Below, piece by piece: positions 1 through 7,475 of a DNA stretch of 51,608 bases (its first letter is position 1; each line of letters starts with the position of its first letter). This DNA comes from Acidobacteriota bacterium (GTDB lineage Bacteria > Acidobacteriota > Vicinamibacteria > Vicinamibacterales > UBA8438): contig JAPOVI010000063.1 in the NCBI GenBank assembly GCA_026708265.1, positions 1 through 51,608 on the forward strand. Reading direction: 5' to 3'. The translations under genes were made by a program, and so were the position numbers. Below the pieces are notes generated by a model. That model did not search any database, had not been told where the DNA came from, and was given only the letters and a program-made list of their open reading frames with translations.

Positions 1-114
1 CTTAAACACAATTGTAGCTGGATAGCTCAGGCAGCTATGTCCATGCACAAATGAAGCACATTCTCTAGCACATCTACAAGATTTAATCCCAACTTTGGCA
101 GGCATAATTATATC
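1..114. other. AT-rich terminal segment, probably foreign or chimeric
   Basis: The first ~114 bases are visibly AT-rich, with runs such as TTAAACACAATTG and ATAATTATAT. The switch to GC-rich sequence at about 110-118 is abrupt and falls inside the acyl-CoA synthetase reading frame. Homology to that enzyme family stops at the same place and is replaced by a cysteine-rich translation. A joined-on piece from another organism, or a recent insertion, explains this best. I recognise no gene in it. Confidence 0.6.
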
Positions 115-480
115 CGCCTCCGGGTAATCCGGGTGCGCGCAGACGACCTTCGCGCCGCTGTGACCGATGATGTAGGCGATCTCCTCGGCGGTCAGGCGGA
201 AGTTGATGGGCACGAGGACCGCCCCGATCTGGGGCACGGCGTAGAACGACTCGAGCTGCGCGTGCGTGTTCGGCGAGATGTAGGCCACCCGGTCGCCCTT
301 CGCGACGCCGAGCCGCTGGAGGGCGGCCGACCACCGGTCCGAGCGCGCGAAGAACTGGGCGTACGTGAACCGCGACGTCCCGTCTACGACCGCTTCGCGA
401 TCGGGGTACAAGGTGCGGGTGCGGCGCAGGAACTCCAGCGGCGTGAGGGGCGTCTCCACGGTGGCCCCGGATGATACCAT
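1..480 (-). CDS. Acyl-CoA synthetase (AMP-binding family), N-terminal part only
   Basis: Read from ATG 480 leftward, this gives the start of a fatty-acid or aryl acyl-CoA ligase of the ANL family, which activates a carboxylate with ATP and transfers it to CoA. The first ~120 residues match the family pattern: a short leader, YPDREAVVDG, FTYAQF, then GDRVAYISPNT and GAVLVPINFRLTAEEIAYI, ending near CAHPDYPEAD. The catalytic P-loop-like motif and everything after it lie outside the window. The frame stays open to base 1, but from about base 114 it runs through the AT-rich segment and no longer resembles the family, so the true gene end is unknown. It is divergent from pepD with a 95-base gap. 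Substrate cannot be inferred. Confidence 0.75.
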   Translation of the reverse strand, partial: MVSSGATVETPLTPLEFLRRTRTLYPDREAVVDGTSRFTYAQFFARSDRWSAALQRLGVAKGDRVAYISPNTHAQLESFYAVPQIGAVLVPINFRLTAEEIAYIIGHSGAKVVCAHPDYPEADIIMPAKVGIKSCRCARECASFVHGHSCLSYPATIVFK

Positions 481-575
481 GCAGTACGCGGCCCGCCGAC
501 CGCGCCCCGCGAGTGGCGGCCCCGTCCCGCGGACCGGCCCGAACGCGCGATCCGCCGGCCTCCACGGAGTAGGCG

Positions 576-2030
576 ATGACCTTCGTATCCGCTCTTGAAC
601 CGTCTGCGCTCTGGAGCCACTTCGACACCATTCTGACGATTCCCCGCGCCTCGAAGGACGAGGGAAGAATGCGGGACCACGTCGTCGCGCTCGCCGAGCG
701 CGCCGGCTGCTCGCATGTCGTCGACGGCGCGGGGAACCTGATCGTCCGCAAGCCCGCCGCCCCCGGGCACGAGGCGGCGCCGGTGACCATCCTGCAGTCG
801 CACCTCGACATGGTGCAGGAGAAGAACGCCGACGTCGCGCACGACTTCGCCACCGACGCCATCGTGCCGCAGCGGGCCGGCGAGTACCTGATCGCAACCG
901 GCACCACGCTCGGCTCGGACAACGGCGTCGGCGTCGCGACGATGCTCGCCGTCCTCGAGGCCGGCGACCTGGTCCACGGTCCGCTCGAGTTGCTGTTCAC
1001 GATCGACGAGGAGACCGGGCTCACCGGTGCCGCGCAGCTCGACGGCAGCCTCCTGGCCGGGCGCCGGCTCATCAACCTGGACTCCGAGGAGGAGGGTTGC
1101 CTGTACGTCGGCTGTGCCGGCGGCGGGGAGAGCCGCATCGCGCTCGGCGTGACGGCTGCGCCGGCCGGTGACGGCGATCGGGCGGTGACGCTTGCGTTGA
1201 CCGGCCTCAAGGGGGGTCATTCCGGCGTCGACATCCACCTGCAGCGCGGCAACGCGATCTGCCTGCTGGCGCGTGCCCTCTGGGCGGCGCACGTCGCGGC
1301 GCCGTTCCGCCTCGCGCGAATCGAGGGCGGCAGCGCCCACAACGCCATCCCCCGCGAGGCGTTCGCCACCGTCGTCGTGAGCGGCGACGCCGAGCGCGAG
1401 CGCGTGGTCAGGGCGGTCGAGACGGAGTTCGTCGCGATTCGGGACGAGTATCGGCCGGCCGACCCGGGGATGGCGCTGGCGGTGGGCGACGGAGGTTCCG
1501 CGGACCGCGTGTGGGCGGCGGAGGCCACGGCGACCGTGCTCCGACTGATCGCCGGCCTGCCGCACGGGGTCCAGGCGATGAGCTACGACATCCCCGGCCT
1601 CGTCGAGACGAGCAACAACGTCGCCACCGCCCGGGCCGCCGACGGATTGCTGGTCATCACGACCAGTTCGCGGTCGTCCGTGGACGCCGAGCTCGACGCG
1701 TTGCGCCGCCGGATCCGCGCGACGGCCGAGCTCGCCGGCGCGGCAGTGGAGACCGGACCCGCCTATCCGGGGTGGAAGCCGGACATGGCGTCGCGGCTCC
1801 TCGAGGTCGTCGAGCGAGTCCACGCTCAGGAGCTCGGGTCGAAGCCCGAGGTCAAGGCGATCCACGCCGGACTCGAGTGCGGGATCATCGGCAAGAAGAT
1901 CCCGGGCATGGACATGATCTCGTTCGGTCCGGTCATCGAGTTCCCGCACTCGCCCGACGAACGGGTCCACATCGGCTCCGTGGGGCGGTTCTACCGCCTG
2001 CTGACCGCCACCCTCGCCGCGCTGGCGTAG
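576..2030 (+). CDS. pepD: Cytosolic aminoacyl-histidine (Xaa-His) dipeptidase, M20 family
   Basis: A 484-residue zinc dipeptidase that cleaves Xaa-His and many other dipeptides in the cytoplasm, of normal length for PepD. Visible metal and catalytic residues are H76 and D78 in SHLDMV, D115 in LGSDNGVG, the E145/E146 pair in IDEETG, D169 in NLDSEEE, and a C-terminal His in AIHAGLECG. The inserted lid domain carries GGHSGVDIH, as expected for M20 enzymes. GGAG lies seven bases before ATG 576. It is a single gene with no cofunctional neighbour, so its role is general peptide turnover. The family call is secure; the exact peptide preference is not visible. Confidence 0.93.
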   Translation: MTFVSALEPSALWSHFDTILTIPRASKDEGRMRDHVVALAERAGCSHVVDGAGNLIVRKPAAPGHEAAPVTILQSHLDMVQEKNADVAHDFATDAIVPQRAGEYLIATGTTLGSDNGVGVATMLAVLEAGDLVHGPLELLFTIDEETGLTGAAQLDGSLLAGRRLINLDSEEEGCLYVGCAGGGESRIALGVTAAPAGDGDRAVTLALTGLKGGHSGVDIHLQRGNAICLLARALWAAHVAAPFRLARIEGGSAHNAIPREAFATVVVSGDAERERVVRAVETEFVAIRDEYRPADPGMALAVGDGGSADRVWAAEATATVLRLIAGLPHGVQAMSYDIPGLVETSNNVATARAADGLLVITTSSRSSVDAELDALRRRIRATAELAGAAVETGPAYPGWKPDMASRLLEVVERVHAQELGSKPEVKAIHAGLECGIIGKKIPGMDMISFGPVIEFPHSPDERVHIGSVGRFYRLLTATLAALA

Positions 2031-2193
2031 CTACTCGACCTGCCATACCCACCTCTGTCGCCTCCAGGTACGCACGCGGTGGACATTCGCGGGGTTCGGA
2101 CCACCACGGTAGTCGGCCGAGCCCCGCGAAGCGAACGGGCCCAGCGACTCGCTAGAGCACGGCGGCCGTCAGCTCTCGCTTACCGCGCTGTGG

Positions 2194-2385
2194 ATGGGCG
2201 TCGGGATGTTCGTCCTCGTCATCGTTGTGGTCGCAGCCTTGGTGTGGTTCAAGCCGGAGAGCCTCACGTTCGATAAGCAGGCGCACCCCGATCGCACCAA
2301 AGCGGCATACGGTACGGATCTCGAAACCGTAGAGAATCGCGATGACCTGCTACCCACCGCAACAGATAGGACAAGTGGCCCATGA
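2194..2385 (+). CDS. Small single-pass membrane protein, coupled to the SinR-family gene
   Basis: A 63-residue ORF with one hydrophobic segment at residues 5-18 (MFVLVIVVVAALVWF) followed by a short charged tail. I do not recognise the family. Its TGA overlaps the ATG of the next gene (ATGA at 2382-2385), the usual sign of translational coupling, which argues it is real. No clear Shine-Dalgarno precedes ATG 2194 and the frame is open upstream, so the start could lie earlier. Base composition here is less GC-rich than in the neighbours, consistent with an acquired islet. Function unknown; an anchor or partner for the SinR-family protein is only a guess. Confidence 0.5.
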   Translation: MGVGMFVLVIVVVAALVWFKPESLTFDKQAHPDRTKAAYGTDLETVENRDDLLPTATDRTSGP

Positions 2386-2657
2386 GCGCCTATTCGATAA
2401 ACTACGACCTCAAGAAGCCGGGGCGAGACTATTCCGGACTCTACGATGCTATCAAGCAGTCGGGGAAGTGGTGGCACTACCTCGACTCCACGTGGATCGT
2501 CATCACTCAGGAGCAACCTCAGCAAATCTGGAATCGATTGGCGAAGCAGATCGACAAGAACGACTAATTGTTGATCATCGAAGTTCGCGACAATGTTCAA
2601 GGCTGGCTGCCTGATGACGCGTGGAAGTGGATCCACACCAACGTGCCGAAACCGTGA
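2382..2657 (+). pseudogene. SinR-family small protein interrupted by an in-frame TAA
   Basis: The first 61 codons encode a protein opening SAYSINYDLKKPGRDYSGLY, with WWHYLDSTWIV further on; this is the start of the ~90-residue proteins labelled SinR family, which from memory resemble the small ferredoxin-like Cas2/VapD fold. TAA at 2565-2567 ends it after DKND. The same frame then continues LLIIEVRDNVQGWLPDDAW to a TGA at 2655-2657, and this reads as the normal family C-terminus. A single base change (for example TCA to TAA) therefore splits an otherwise intact 91-codon gene. It may be a recent nonsense mutation, a sequencing error or recoding; the first two are likelier. It converges on the RES toxin remnant 20 bases away. 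The family's biochemical role is not established. Confidence 0.72.
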
Positions 2658-2677
2658 CGGGGACAAGTGAGGTCGCG

Positions 2678-3143
2678 CTACGGGGTCGGTTGGAGCAGGC
2701 GCTTGTCGATCTCGAACCGCTCCGATTCGTGCACGCGCAGACTGCGGAAGTCCGGATGGACGGGGTTGAGAAGGTAGTTGTGCTCAACGGGCACGATAGC
2801 GGATGGCGCCTTCAAGACGGCCGCACGCCCGGCTTCGAGCCATGCTCTGCCGATTCGCCGTAGCGCTGGCGGTGGCGGTACACGCCGCCACTCAGCGGGG
2901 AGCTTGGCGATATCGACGGCGTCTACGGCGACAGAATCCGGGATGTCGACAGCGATGACGCGGTGTGATGGGATTGAGTTCACTTTGGCATGAACGAGGG
3001 TCTCGAGCACGGCGAGCGCAACGGAACCAGACGTATGCACCACGGGCCGCCCGGCTGGTGTCCAGCGCCCCCAACCCGCCGTGCGCCCTCCCCGGAGAAC
3101 GCAGTGTCGACGTATCTCTTCAGGGTCAGGCGATAGACGCGCA
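2678..3143 (-). pseudogene. RES-domain toxin (NAD+-depleting family), frameshifted
   Basis: Two frames together give a complete RES toxin. From GTG 3143 the first frame reads VRVYRLTLKRYVDTAFSGEG and ends near the conserved Gly-Gly-Arg-Trp. The second frame resumes at VVHTSGSVALAVLETLVH and runs to RLLQPTP at 2678. The join lies at a run of five C on the + strand (3068-3072): one extra base there would restore GGRWTPAGRPVVH. RES toxins act in the cytoplasm by degrading NAD+ and are held in check by a DUF2384 antitoxin; that partner lies directly upstream, four bases away. The single-base loss in a homopolymer could be real decay or a sequencing error. As written the toxin cannot be made, because the break falls at the conserved Arg of its signature. 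Confidence 0.82.
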
Positions 3144-3147
3144 CGGA

Positions 3148-3564
3148 TCAGGCGTACACTCCGAACTCGAGACGAGTGAGTACATCGTCGACGCTCTGCG
3201 CGCCGGCGTCCGTGCCCATCAACGAGAGCGGCGTTGCGCCGGACAGGGCGTCGTTCGCGGTCGACAGCCAGGCGACAGCGTCCCGCTGGTCATCGAACAC
3301 GCTCCCCGCGTGGTCGAACACGCGCCGGATTACGACGAGGCGATCGGATTCCCGTTGGGGCAGCAACAGGTCGGGCCGCTCTCGGCGTGCCCGACTCCAT
3401 GCCCGCTGGGAACAGCCGAGCAACACGGCGAACTGGTCCGCCGATACAGACCACGCCTGCATGGTTGCGACCCCTTCGGCTACAGCAAGGCGGGCCCCTC
3501 GGGGGCGCCGTGGCGCGTCATCCCCGGTGGTGCGGGAGGCGGTCGCCGGCTCGGCACCTCGCAT
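3148..3564 (-). CDS. Xre/MbcA/ParS-type antitoxin (DUF2384) of the RES pair
   Basis: A 138-residue protein with the two expected parts. An N-terminal helix-turn-helix-like region (about 38-70) includes FAVLLGCSQRAWSRARR. The C-terminal toxin-binding domain (about 75-138) shows ESDRLVVIRRVFDHA, AVAWLSTANDALSGATPL and the closing block GAQSVDDVLTRLEFG. In known pairs this protein binds and masks the RES toxin and represses its own promoter. The order antitoxin then toxin is usual. The first ~30 residues are Arg/Pro-rich and the true start may be the internal ATG that gives MQAWSVSADQF. A TAGGCT box sits just before ATG 3564. The frame is intact although the toxin is broken, so it may persist as an orphan antitoxin. 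Confidence 0.85.
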   Translation of the reverse strand: MRGAEPATASRTTGDDAPRRPRGARLAVAEGVATMQAWSVSADQFAVLLGCSQRAWSRARRERPDLLLPQRESDRLVVIRRVFDHAGSVFDDQRDAVAWLSTANDALSGATPLSLMGTDAGAQSVDDVLTRLEFGVYA

Positions 3565-3653
3565 CTTGTATCAGCCTAGCAGATGTCCGCCGTCAGCACC
3601 GCAGCCGATTCTCGGGCGTCCGTCAGCAGCGACAGACCCGAGGGCCAAGAGCG

Positions 3654-4688
3654 CTACGGCGTCTCCCCGGCCGCCGCGCGCTCCTGCGCCCGCGAGCCCG
3701 CCAGCATGTTGAACAGCCCGTAGTTCCCCTCGTGGCAGGCGTACTCGTAGACGGGGCCCTCCGTGCGTGCCATCGGCAGCGAGCCGCTCCACGGCCGCGT
3801 CCACGTCTTCGGGTCGGTCACCGTGAACTCGTAGCCGAGCGTGTCGGGCCCGAGGCGCGTGAAGCGCTCGACGACGTGCAGCTCCCGGCTCAGGTTCGGA
3901 CCGAAGTTGCGGATGAAGGCGTGGCGGTTGAAGTGCGTCGTCTCGACCACCAGCGTGTCGCCCTCCCAGCGACCGCGCGAGTCGCCGGCGAACTGCCGGA
4001 TGGCGGAGTCGATGTGCGGCCGCCCGTCGATCGGGATGAAGCGCACGTCGTGGATGTGCTCCTGCAGGATCGCCACCACGTCCGGGGTCTGTACGATCTG
4101 GTAGTGGTTGTTGTAGGCGGTCGGGAACGATGGGACGCCGCGATACCAGAGGCACCGGTCGCCGCCGTCGAGCTGCTCCCACGTGTCGGTCGGCAGTCGG
4201 CCGCCCCGCACGTCGGCGATGTGCCGCCACTCCGGCGACGCCATCCATGCCTCGAGCTCCGGGGTGAGGGCCGGCAGCCGGCCGTTCGGCGGGTCGGTGA
4301 CGATCGACGTGCGCCGGGTGGGCAACACCGTCGTCCCGCGCTCCATCCAGAAGTTGTTGTAGGCCCCGGGAGCGCCGTCGATGCCGCGGTCGACGCTCTG
4401 GCCGGCCTCCGTCCGGCGCGCCGGTCGGCCCGCCAGCTCGGCATTGCGATCGGCCGCCTCCTGCTCGATGCGGGCCGCCTCCTCCTCGGTCAGGAACTCC
4501 TGGTCGCCCAGCGCGGCCGGACGCTGGAACGGCGTCAGCGTGGAGTTGTTCCAGATGCCCTGCAGGTCGGGGTCGCCCCACGGCGCACGCGGCGGCTCGC
4601 CGGCCGCCTGCGCGCCGGCAAGGGCCGGAACCAGCGCCACGTACACCACGACGGCGGCGACGACGACGGCGGTACTCGGCTTGCTCAT
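3654..4688 (-). CDS. Secreted protein of the acidobacterial 'DPDLQGIW' family, function unknown
   Basis: A 344-residue protein with an N-terminal signal peptide (hydrophobic stretch about 6-24, cleavage probably after LAGAQA). It belongs to a family I recognise from Acidobacteria genomes, which open with WGDPDLQGIW after the signal and usually occur in several copies. Other conserved-looking blocks are GDRCLWYRGVPSFP, ILQEHIHDVRFIPIDGR, SRGRWEGDTLVVET and YEYACHEGNYG. No catalytic motif is obvious. The frame runs open to 5528 over the next gene, but ATG 4688 has a strong GGAGG four bases upstream and starts the signal peptide, so the extension is rejected. Divergent from the ABC importer, so the two may share a control region. 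Periplasmic location is likely. Confidence 0.75.
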   Translation of the reverse strand: MSKPSTAVVVAAVVVYVALVPALAGAQAAGEPPRAPWGDPDLQGIWNNSTLTPFQRPAALGDQEFLTEEEAARIEQEAADRNAELAGRPARRTEAGQSVDRGIDGAPGAYNNFWMERGTTVLPTRRTSIVTDPPNGRLPALTPELEAWMASPEWRHIADVRGGRLPTDTWEQLDGGDRCLWYRGVPSFPTAYNNHYQIVQTPDVVAILQEHIHDVRFIPIDGRPHIDSAIRQFAGDSRGRWEGDTLVVETTHFNRHAFIRNFGPNLSRELHVVERFTRLGPDTLGYEFTVTDPKTWTRPWSGSLPMARTEGPVYEYACHEGNYGLFNMLAGSRAQERAAAGETP

Positions 4689-4762
4689 CGGAACCTCCTC
4701 GTCGCCCCATGTTGTCACAGGACGCACGCGGAAGGACCGGGTTAACGCCAGCGGCTGCATGG

Positions 4763-4768
4763 TATGGT
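4763..4768 (+). promoter_or_regulatory. -10 element (TATGGT) of the ABC importer operon
   Basis: TATGGT lies seven bases before ATG 4776, with GTTAAC at 4741-4746 sixteen bases upstream as a weak -35. No Shine-Dalgarno is present, so a nearly leaderless message is implied. This also favours ATG 4776 over ATG 4764, which lies inside the box. Confidence 0.4.
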
Positions 4769-4775
4769 GGCGGCC

Positions 4776-5882
4776 ATGGGTTGCTGCGAGGCCACCAATC
4801 CCGACCTGCTCGGCGTGGTGGAAGGCGCCGGGCCGCCCGGCGCCCGGGGCACGTCCCCGCGACCCGCCGCCGGCGAGCCGTGGGACCGGCGGACCACGCT
4901 GAAGAGCCTGGCCGCCGTGGCGGGCGTCGTCGCGGTGAGCGGCTGCGGCAGCGACGTCCCCGATGGAGCCACCCGTGTACGCCTCGCCTTCTGCGGGCAG
5001 CTCCTGTGCGTCGTCCCCTATGAGGTGGCGCGGGTCCGCGAGCATTTCGCGGCGGAGGGGCTGGCGGTGGAGCTCGTCTACACGCGGGGCGGCAACGCGG
5101 CCATGCAGGCGCTGGTGGGGGGCGCGGTCGACTACGCCGGAACGTCGTTCGACGTCGTCCTGCAGGCTGCCGCCAACGGCGCGCCGATCCGCCGCGTGGC
5201 CTCGACCGGGCGACTTCCGCTCTTCGCGCTGGCGGCGGCGCCCGACGCGGCGGGGGAGCTCGACGGACCGGGCGCCCTCGGGGGCCGGACGGTCGGCGTC
5301 TCGGCGCTCGGCAACGCCGACCACGCTCTGCTGCTGTTCCTGCTCGAGCGAACCGGCGTCGATCCCGCCCTGGTGCGCTTCGCTGCCATCGGCACGAACG
5401 TGTTCGACGCGCTGCGTCTCGGTCAGGTGGATGCGGCGATGCTGCAGGAGCCGGCGCTGTCGTTGATCGTCGAAGCCGGGGGGCGGGAGCTCGCGAACTT
5501 CATGGAGATCGGGGAAGCGCGGCGCCACCTGGGCGGTGCCTACGAGTTCATGGGCGTCGCGGTGCGCGCGGCGGAGCGGGATCGGCGTCTGCCCGAGATC
5601 CGGCGCCTTGCCGCCGCGCTCGCGCGCGGACTCGACGACACGCGGACGCTGCCGCCGGCCGAGGTGGTGGCGGCCCTTCCCCCGGCTCTGGTGGCCGGCG
5701 GTGACGTCGAGCGGCTCGAACGGGTCATCGACCGCTACCGGCTGTCGTTGTACCCGGAGCGGGTCGGTATCGACGCGGACGCCGCCGCGCGCGTGGCGCG
5801 CGCCCAGGAGGTGGCGGGGCTCCTCCGGCCGGGGCAGGTCGACCTCGATCTCCTGCTCGACGCCGACGCCCTGGCCGGGTAG
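4776..5882 (+). CDS. ABC transporter substrate-binding lipoprotein (NMT1/SsuA/TauA type), Tat-exported
   Basis: A 368-residue periplasmic binding protein. A ~40-residue hydrophilic leader precedes a twin-arginine motif (DRRTTLKSL), a hydrophobic core and a lipobox-like VSGC, so it is probably a Tat-exported lipoprotein. The mature part fits the NMT1/THI5-like fold: RVRLAFCGQLLCVVPYEVAR, then EGLAVELVYTRGGNAAMQAL, DYAGTSFDVVLQAA and QVDAAMLQEPALS. Relatives bind sulfonates, taurine, nitrate, pyrimidine precursors or aromatic acids; the ligand is not visible here. It heads an operon with an ATPase (17-base gap) and a permease. The start is chosen because the -10 box covers the alternative ATG. 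The leader before the Arg pair is unusually long, and a later start remains possible. Confidence 0.8.
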   Translation: MGCCEATNPDLLGVVEGAGPPGARGTSPRPAAGEPWDRRTTLKSLAAVAGVVAVSGCGSDVPDGATRVRLAFCGQLLCVVPYEVARVREHFAAEGLAVELVYTRGGNAAMQALVGGAVDYAGTSFDVVLQAAANGAPIRRVASTGRLPLFALAAAPDAAGELDGPGALGGRTVGVSALGNADHALLLFLLERTGVDPALVRFAAIGTNVFDALRLGQVDAAMLQEPALSLIVEAGGRELANFMEIGEARRHLGGAYEFMGVAVRAAERDRRLPEIRRLAAALARGLDDTRTLPPAEVVAALPPALVAGGDVERLERVIDRYRLSLYPERVGIDADAAARVARAQEVAGLLRPGQVDLDLLLDADALAG

Positions 5883-5899
5883 GAAGCGCGGCCTCGACC

Positions 5900-6658
5900 A
5901 TGCTGCGCGTGACGGGGCTCGCCGTCGGCTTCGGGGGCGAGCCGATTCTCGACGGCATCGACCTCGACGTGGCGGCGGGGGAATTCGCGACGCTCGTCGG
6001 CCCGTCCGGATCGGGCAAGACGAGCATCCTGCGGGTCGCCACGGGCCTGCTCGAGCCGCTCCGCGGTACGGTCGAGGTCGGCGCCGGCCCGCACGACGTC
6101 GGCTTCCTCTTCCAGGACGACGCCCTGCTCCCGTGGCGTACGGTGCGCCGGAACGTGGCCCTCGGGCTGCGCATCCGGGAGCTGCCGTCGTCCGAGGCCG
6201 ACGAGCAGGCCGAGCATTGGCTGTCGCTCCTCGGGCTCGCCGGCTTCGGCGATCGCTATCCGGCTCAGCTCTCCGGCGGCCAGCGCAAGCGCGTGGCCAT
6301 CGCGCAGATCCTCGCGCTTCGGCCGCGCGTGCTGCTCATGGACGAGCCGTTCGCCGCCCTCGACGCCATCGTGCGCACCCGCATCACGCAGGAGTTGCTG
6401 GACTGGGTGGATCGGGAACGGCTGACCGTGCTGCTCGTCACGCACGACCTCGAGGAGGCGATCAGCGCGTCCGACGTCGTGCACGTGCTCGGGCAGGGCC
6501 CCCGCGCGACGATCCGCGCGCGGCACCGCGTGGCGATTCCGCGCCCCCGGCGGGTGCTCGAGGCGCGAGGCCACCCGGCCTTCGGCCCGTTGCTGCGGCG
6601 CCTCTGGGACGACCTGGCGGCGGAGGGGCCGGCGCCCTCGGAGGCGGCGCCCTCGTGA
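5900..6658 (+). CDS. ABC transporter ATPase (SsuB/TauB type)
   Basis: A 252-residue nucleotide-binding subunit. Walker A is GPSGSGKT at residues 34-41, the Q-loop region reads FLFQDDALLPWRTV, the signature LSGGQRKR is near residue 124, Walker B with the D-loop is VLLMDEPFAALD near 145, and the switch His is in LLVTHDLEEA. The DDALLPW phrase is typical of the nitrate/sulfonate/taurine ATPases, agreeing with the binding protein. Its stop codon overlaps the permease start (GTGA at 6655-6658), so the two are translationally coupled. It powers import through the permease at the inner membrane. Confidence 0.92.
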   Translation: MLRVTGLAVGFGGEPILDGIDLDVAAGEFATLVGPSGSGKTSILRVATGLLEPLRGTVEVGAGPHDVGFLFQDDALLPWRTVRRNVALGLRIRELPSSEADEQAEHWLSLLGLAGFGDRYPAQLSGGQRKRVAIAQILALRPRVLLMDEPFAALDAIVRTRITQELLDWVDRERLTVLLVTHDLEEAISASDVVHVLGQGPRATIRARHRVAIPRPRRVLEARGHPAFGPLLRRLWDDLAAEGPAPSEAAPS

Positions 6659-7416
6659 CCGGGCGGCGCCCGGCGGTGATCGCCCGACGCGCCGGCGCCC
6701 TGCTGGTGCTGCTCGCGGCCTGGGAAGGCCTGTCCGCCGTCGGCTGGATCGACCCGTTCTACGCTCCGCCGCCGACGGCCGTGGGGCAGGTGCTCACCAC
6801 CCTGATCGGCGGCGGCGACCTGTGGCCCCATCTCGGTGCGACCACCCTGGCGGCGTTCGCGGGCCTCGCCGTCGGCCTCGTCGTCGGCGTGGCGCTCGGC
6901 TTCGCGGCCGCCCTCTGGCCCCCCGTCGCCGATCTCCTCGAGCCCGTGATGATCCTCCTCAACGCGATCCCCCGCGTCATCCTCGCGCCGCTGTTCGTCA
7001 TCTGGCTTGGGATCGGCCTGGCCTCGAAGCTCGCGCTGGCGACCGTGCTCGTCGCCGTGCTCATCTTCTTCGCCGTGTACAACGGAGTTCGGGAGGTCGA
7101 CCCGCGGCTCGTCGAGCGCATCCGCACGCTGGGCGGCGGGAGGCGCTTCCTGGTGCGCGAGGTCTACGTTCCGTCGGTGACGAGCTGGGTCCTCGGCAGC
7201 TTCAAGGTCGCCGTCGGCTTCGCCTTCACCGGAGCCGTCGTCGGCGAGTTCGTCGCGTCGAGCCGGGGGCTCGGCTACCTGCTGCAGTTCGCCCAGAGCA
7301 CCTACAACGCCGCCCAGACGATCGCCCTCATCCTCATCATCATGAGTGTCGTGCTCGTGCTCTTCGCCTGCGCCGAGCGCATCGAGCGCCGGCTGCTCCG
7401 CTGGCGCCACCCCTGA
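6655..7416 (+). CDS. ABC transporter permease (SsuC/TauC type)
   Basis: A 253-residue inner-membrane permease with about six hydrophobic segments and the binding-protein-dependent-transport coupling region RIRTLGGGRRFLVREVYVPS, where the ATPase docks. The FYAPPPTAV block near the N-terminus is typical of the sulfonate/nitrate/taurine group. GTG 6655 is chosen because it overlaps the ATPase stop and leaves the normal N-terminus; the frame is open far upstream, but that stretch is shadow. Three genes (binding protein, ATPase, permease) make a complete importer. No enzyme gene nearby tells the substrate. Confidence 0.9.
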   Translation: MTGRRPAVIARRAGALLVLLAAWEGLSAVGWIDPFYAPPPTAVGQVLTTLIGGGDLWPHLGATTLAAFAGLAVGLVVGVALGFAAALWPPVADLLEPVMILLNAIPRVILAPLFVIWLGIGLASKLALATVLVAVLIFFAVYNGVREVDPRLVERIRTLGGGRRFLVREVYVPSVTSWVLGSFKVAVGFAFTGAVVGEFVASSRGLGYLLQFAQSTYNAAQTIALILIIMSVVLVLFACAERIERRLLRWRHP

Positions 7417-7475
7417 AGCGTCCCCGCCGCCGTCCCGCCGGGTCTGCGCGGGCCCGGGGGAGGGAGTCGTCGCAG

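Noticed and set aside
14-40. tRNA-like string (TAGCTGGATAGCTCAGG) in the AT-rich end
   Set aside because: No matching acceptor, anticodon or T-arm can be folded around it.
3654-5528. Extended 624-codon version of the secreted 'DPDLQGIW' protein
   Set aside because: The extension is antisense to the ABC binding protein; ATG 4688 has a strong ribosome site and begins a signal peptide.
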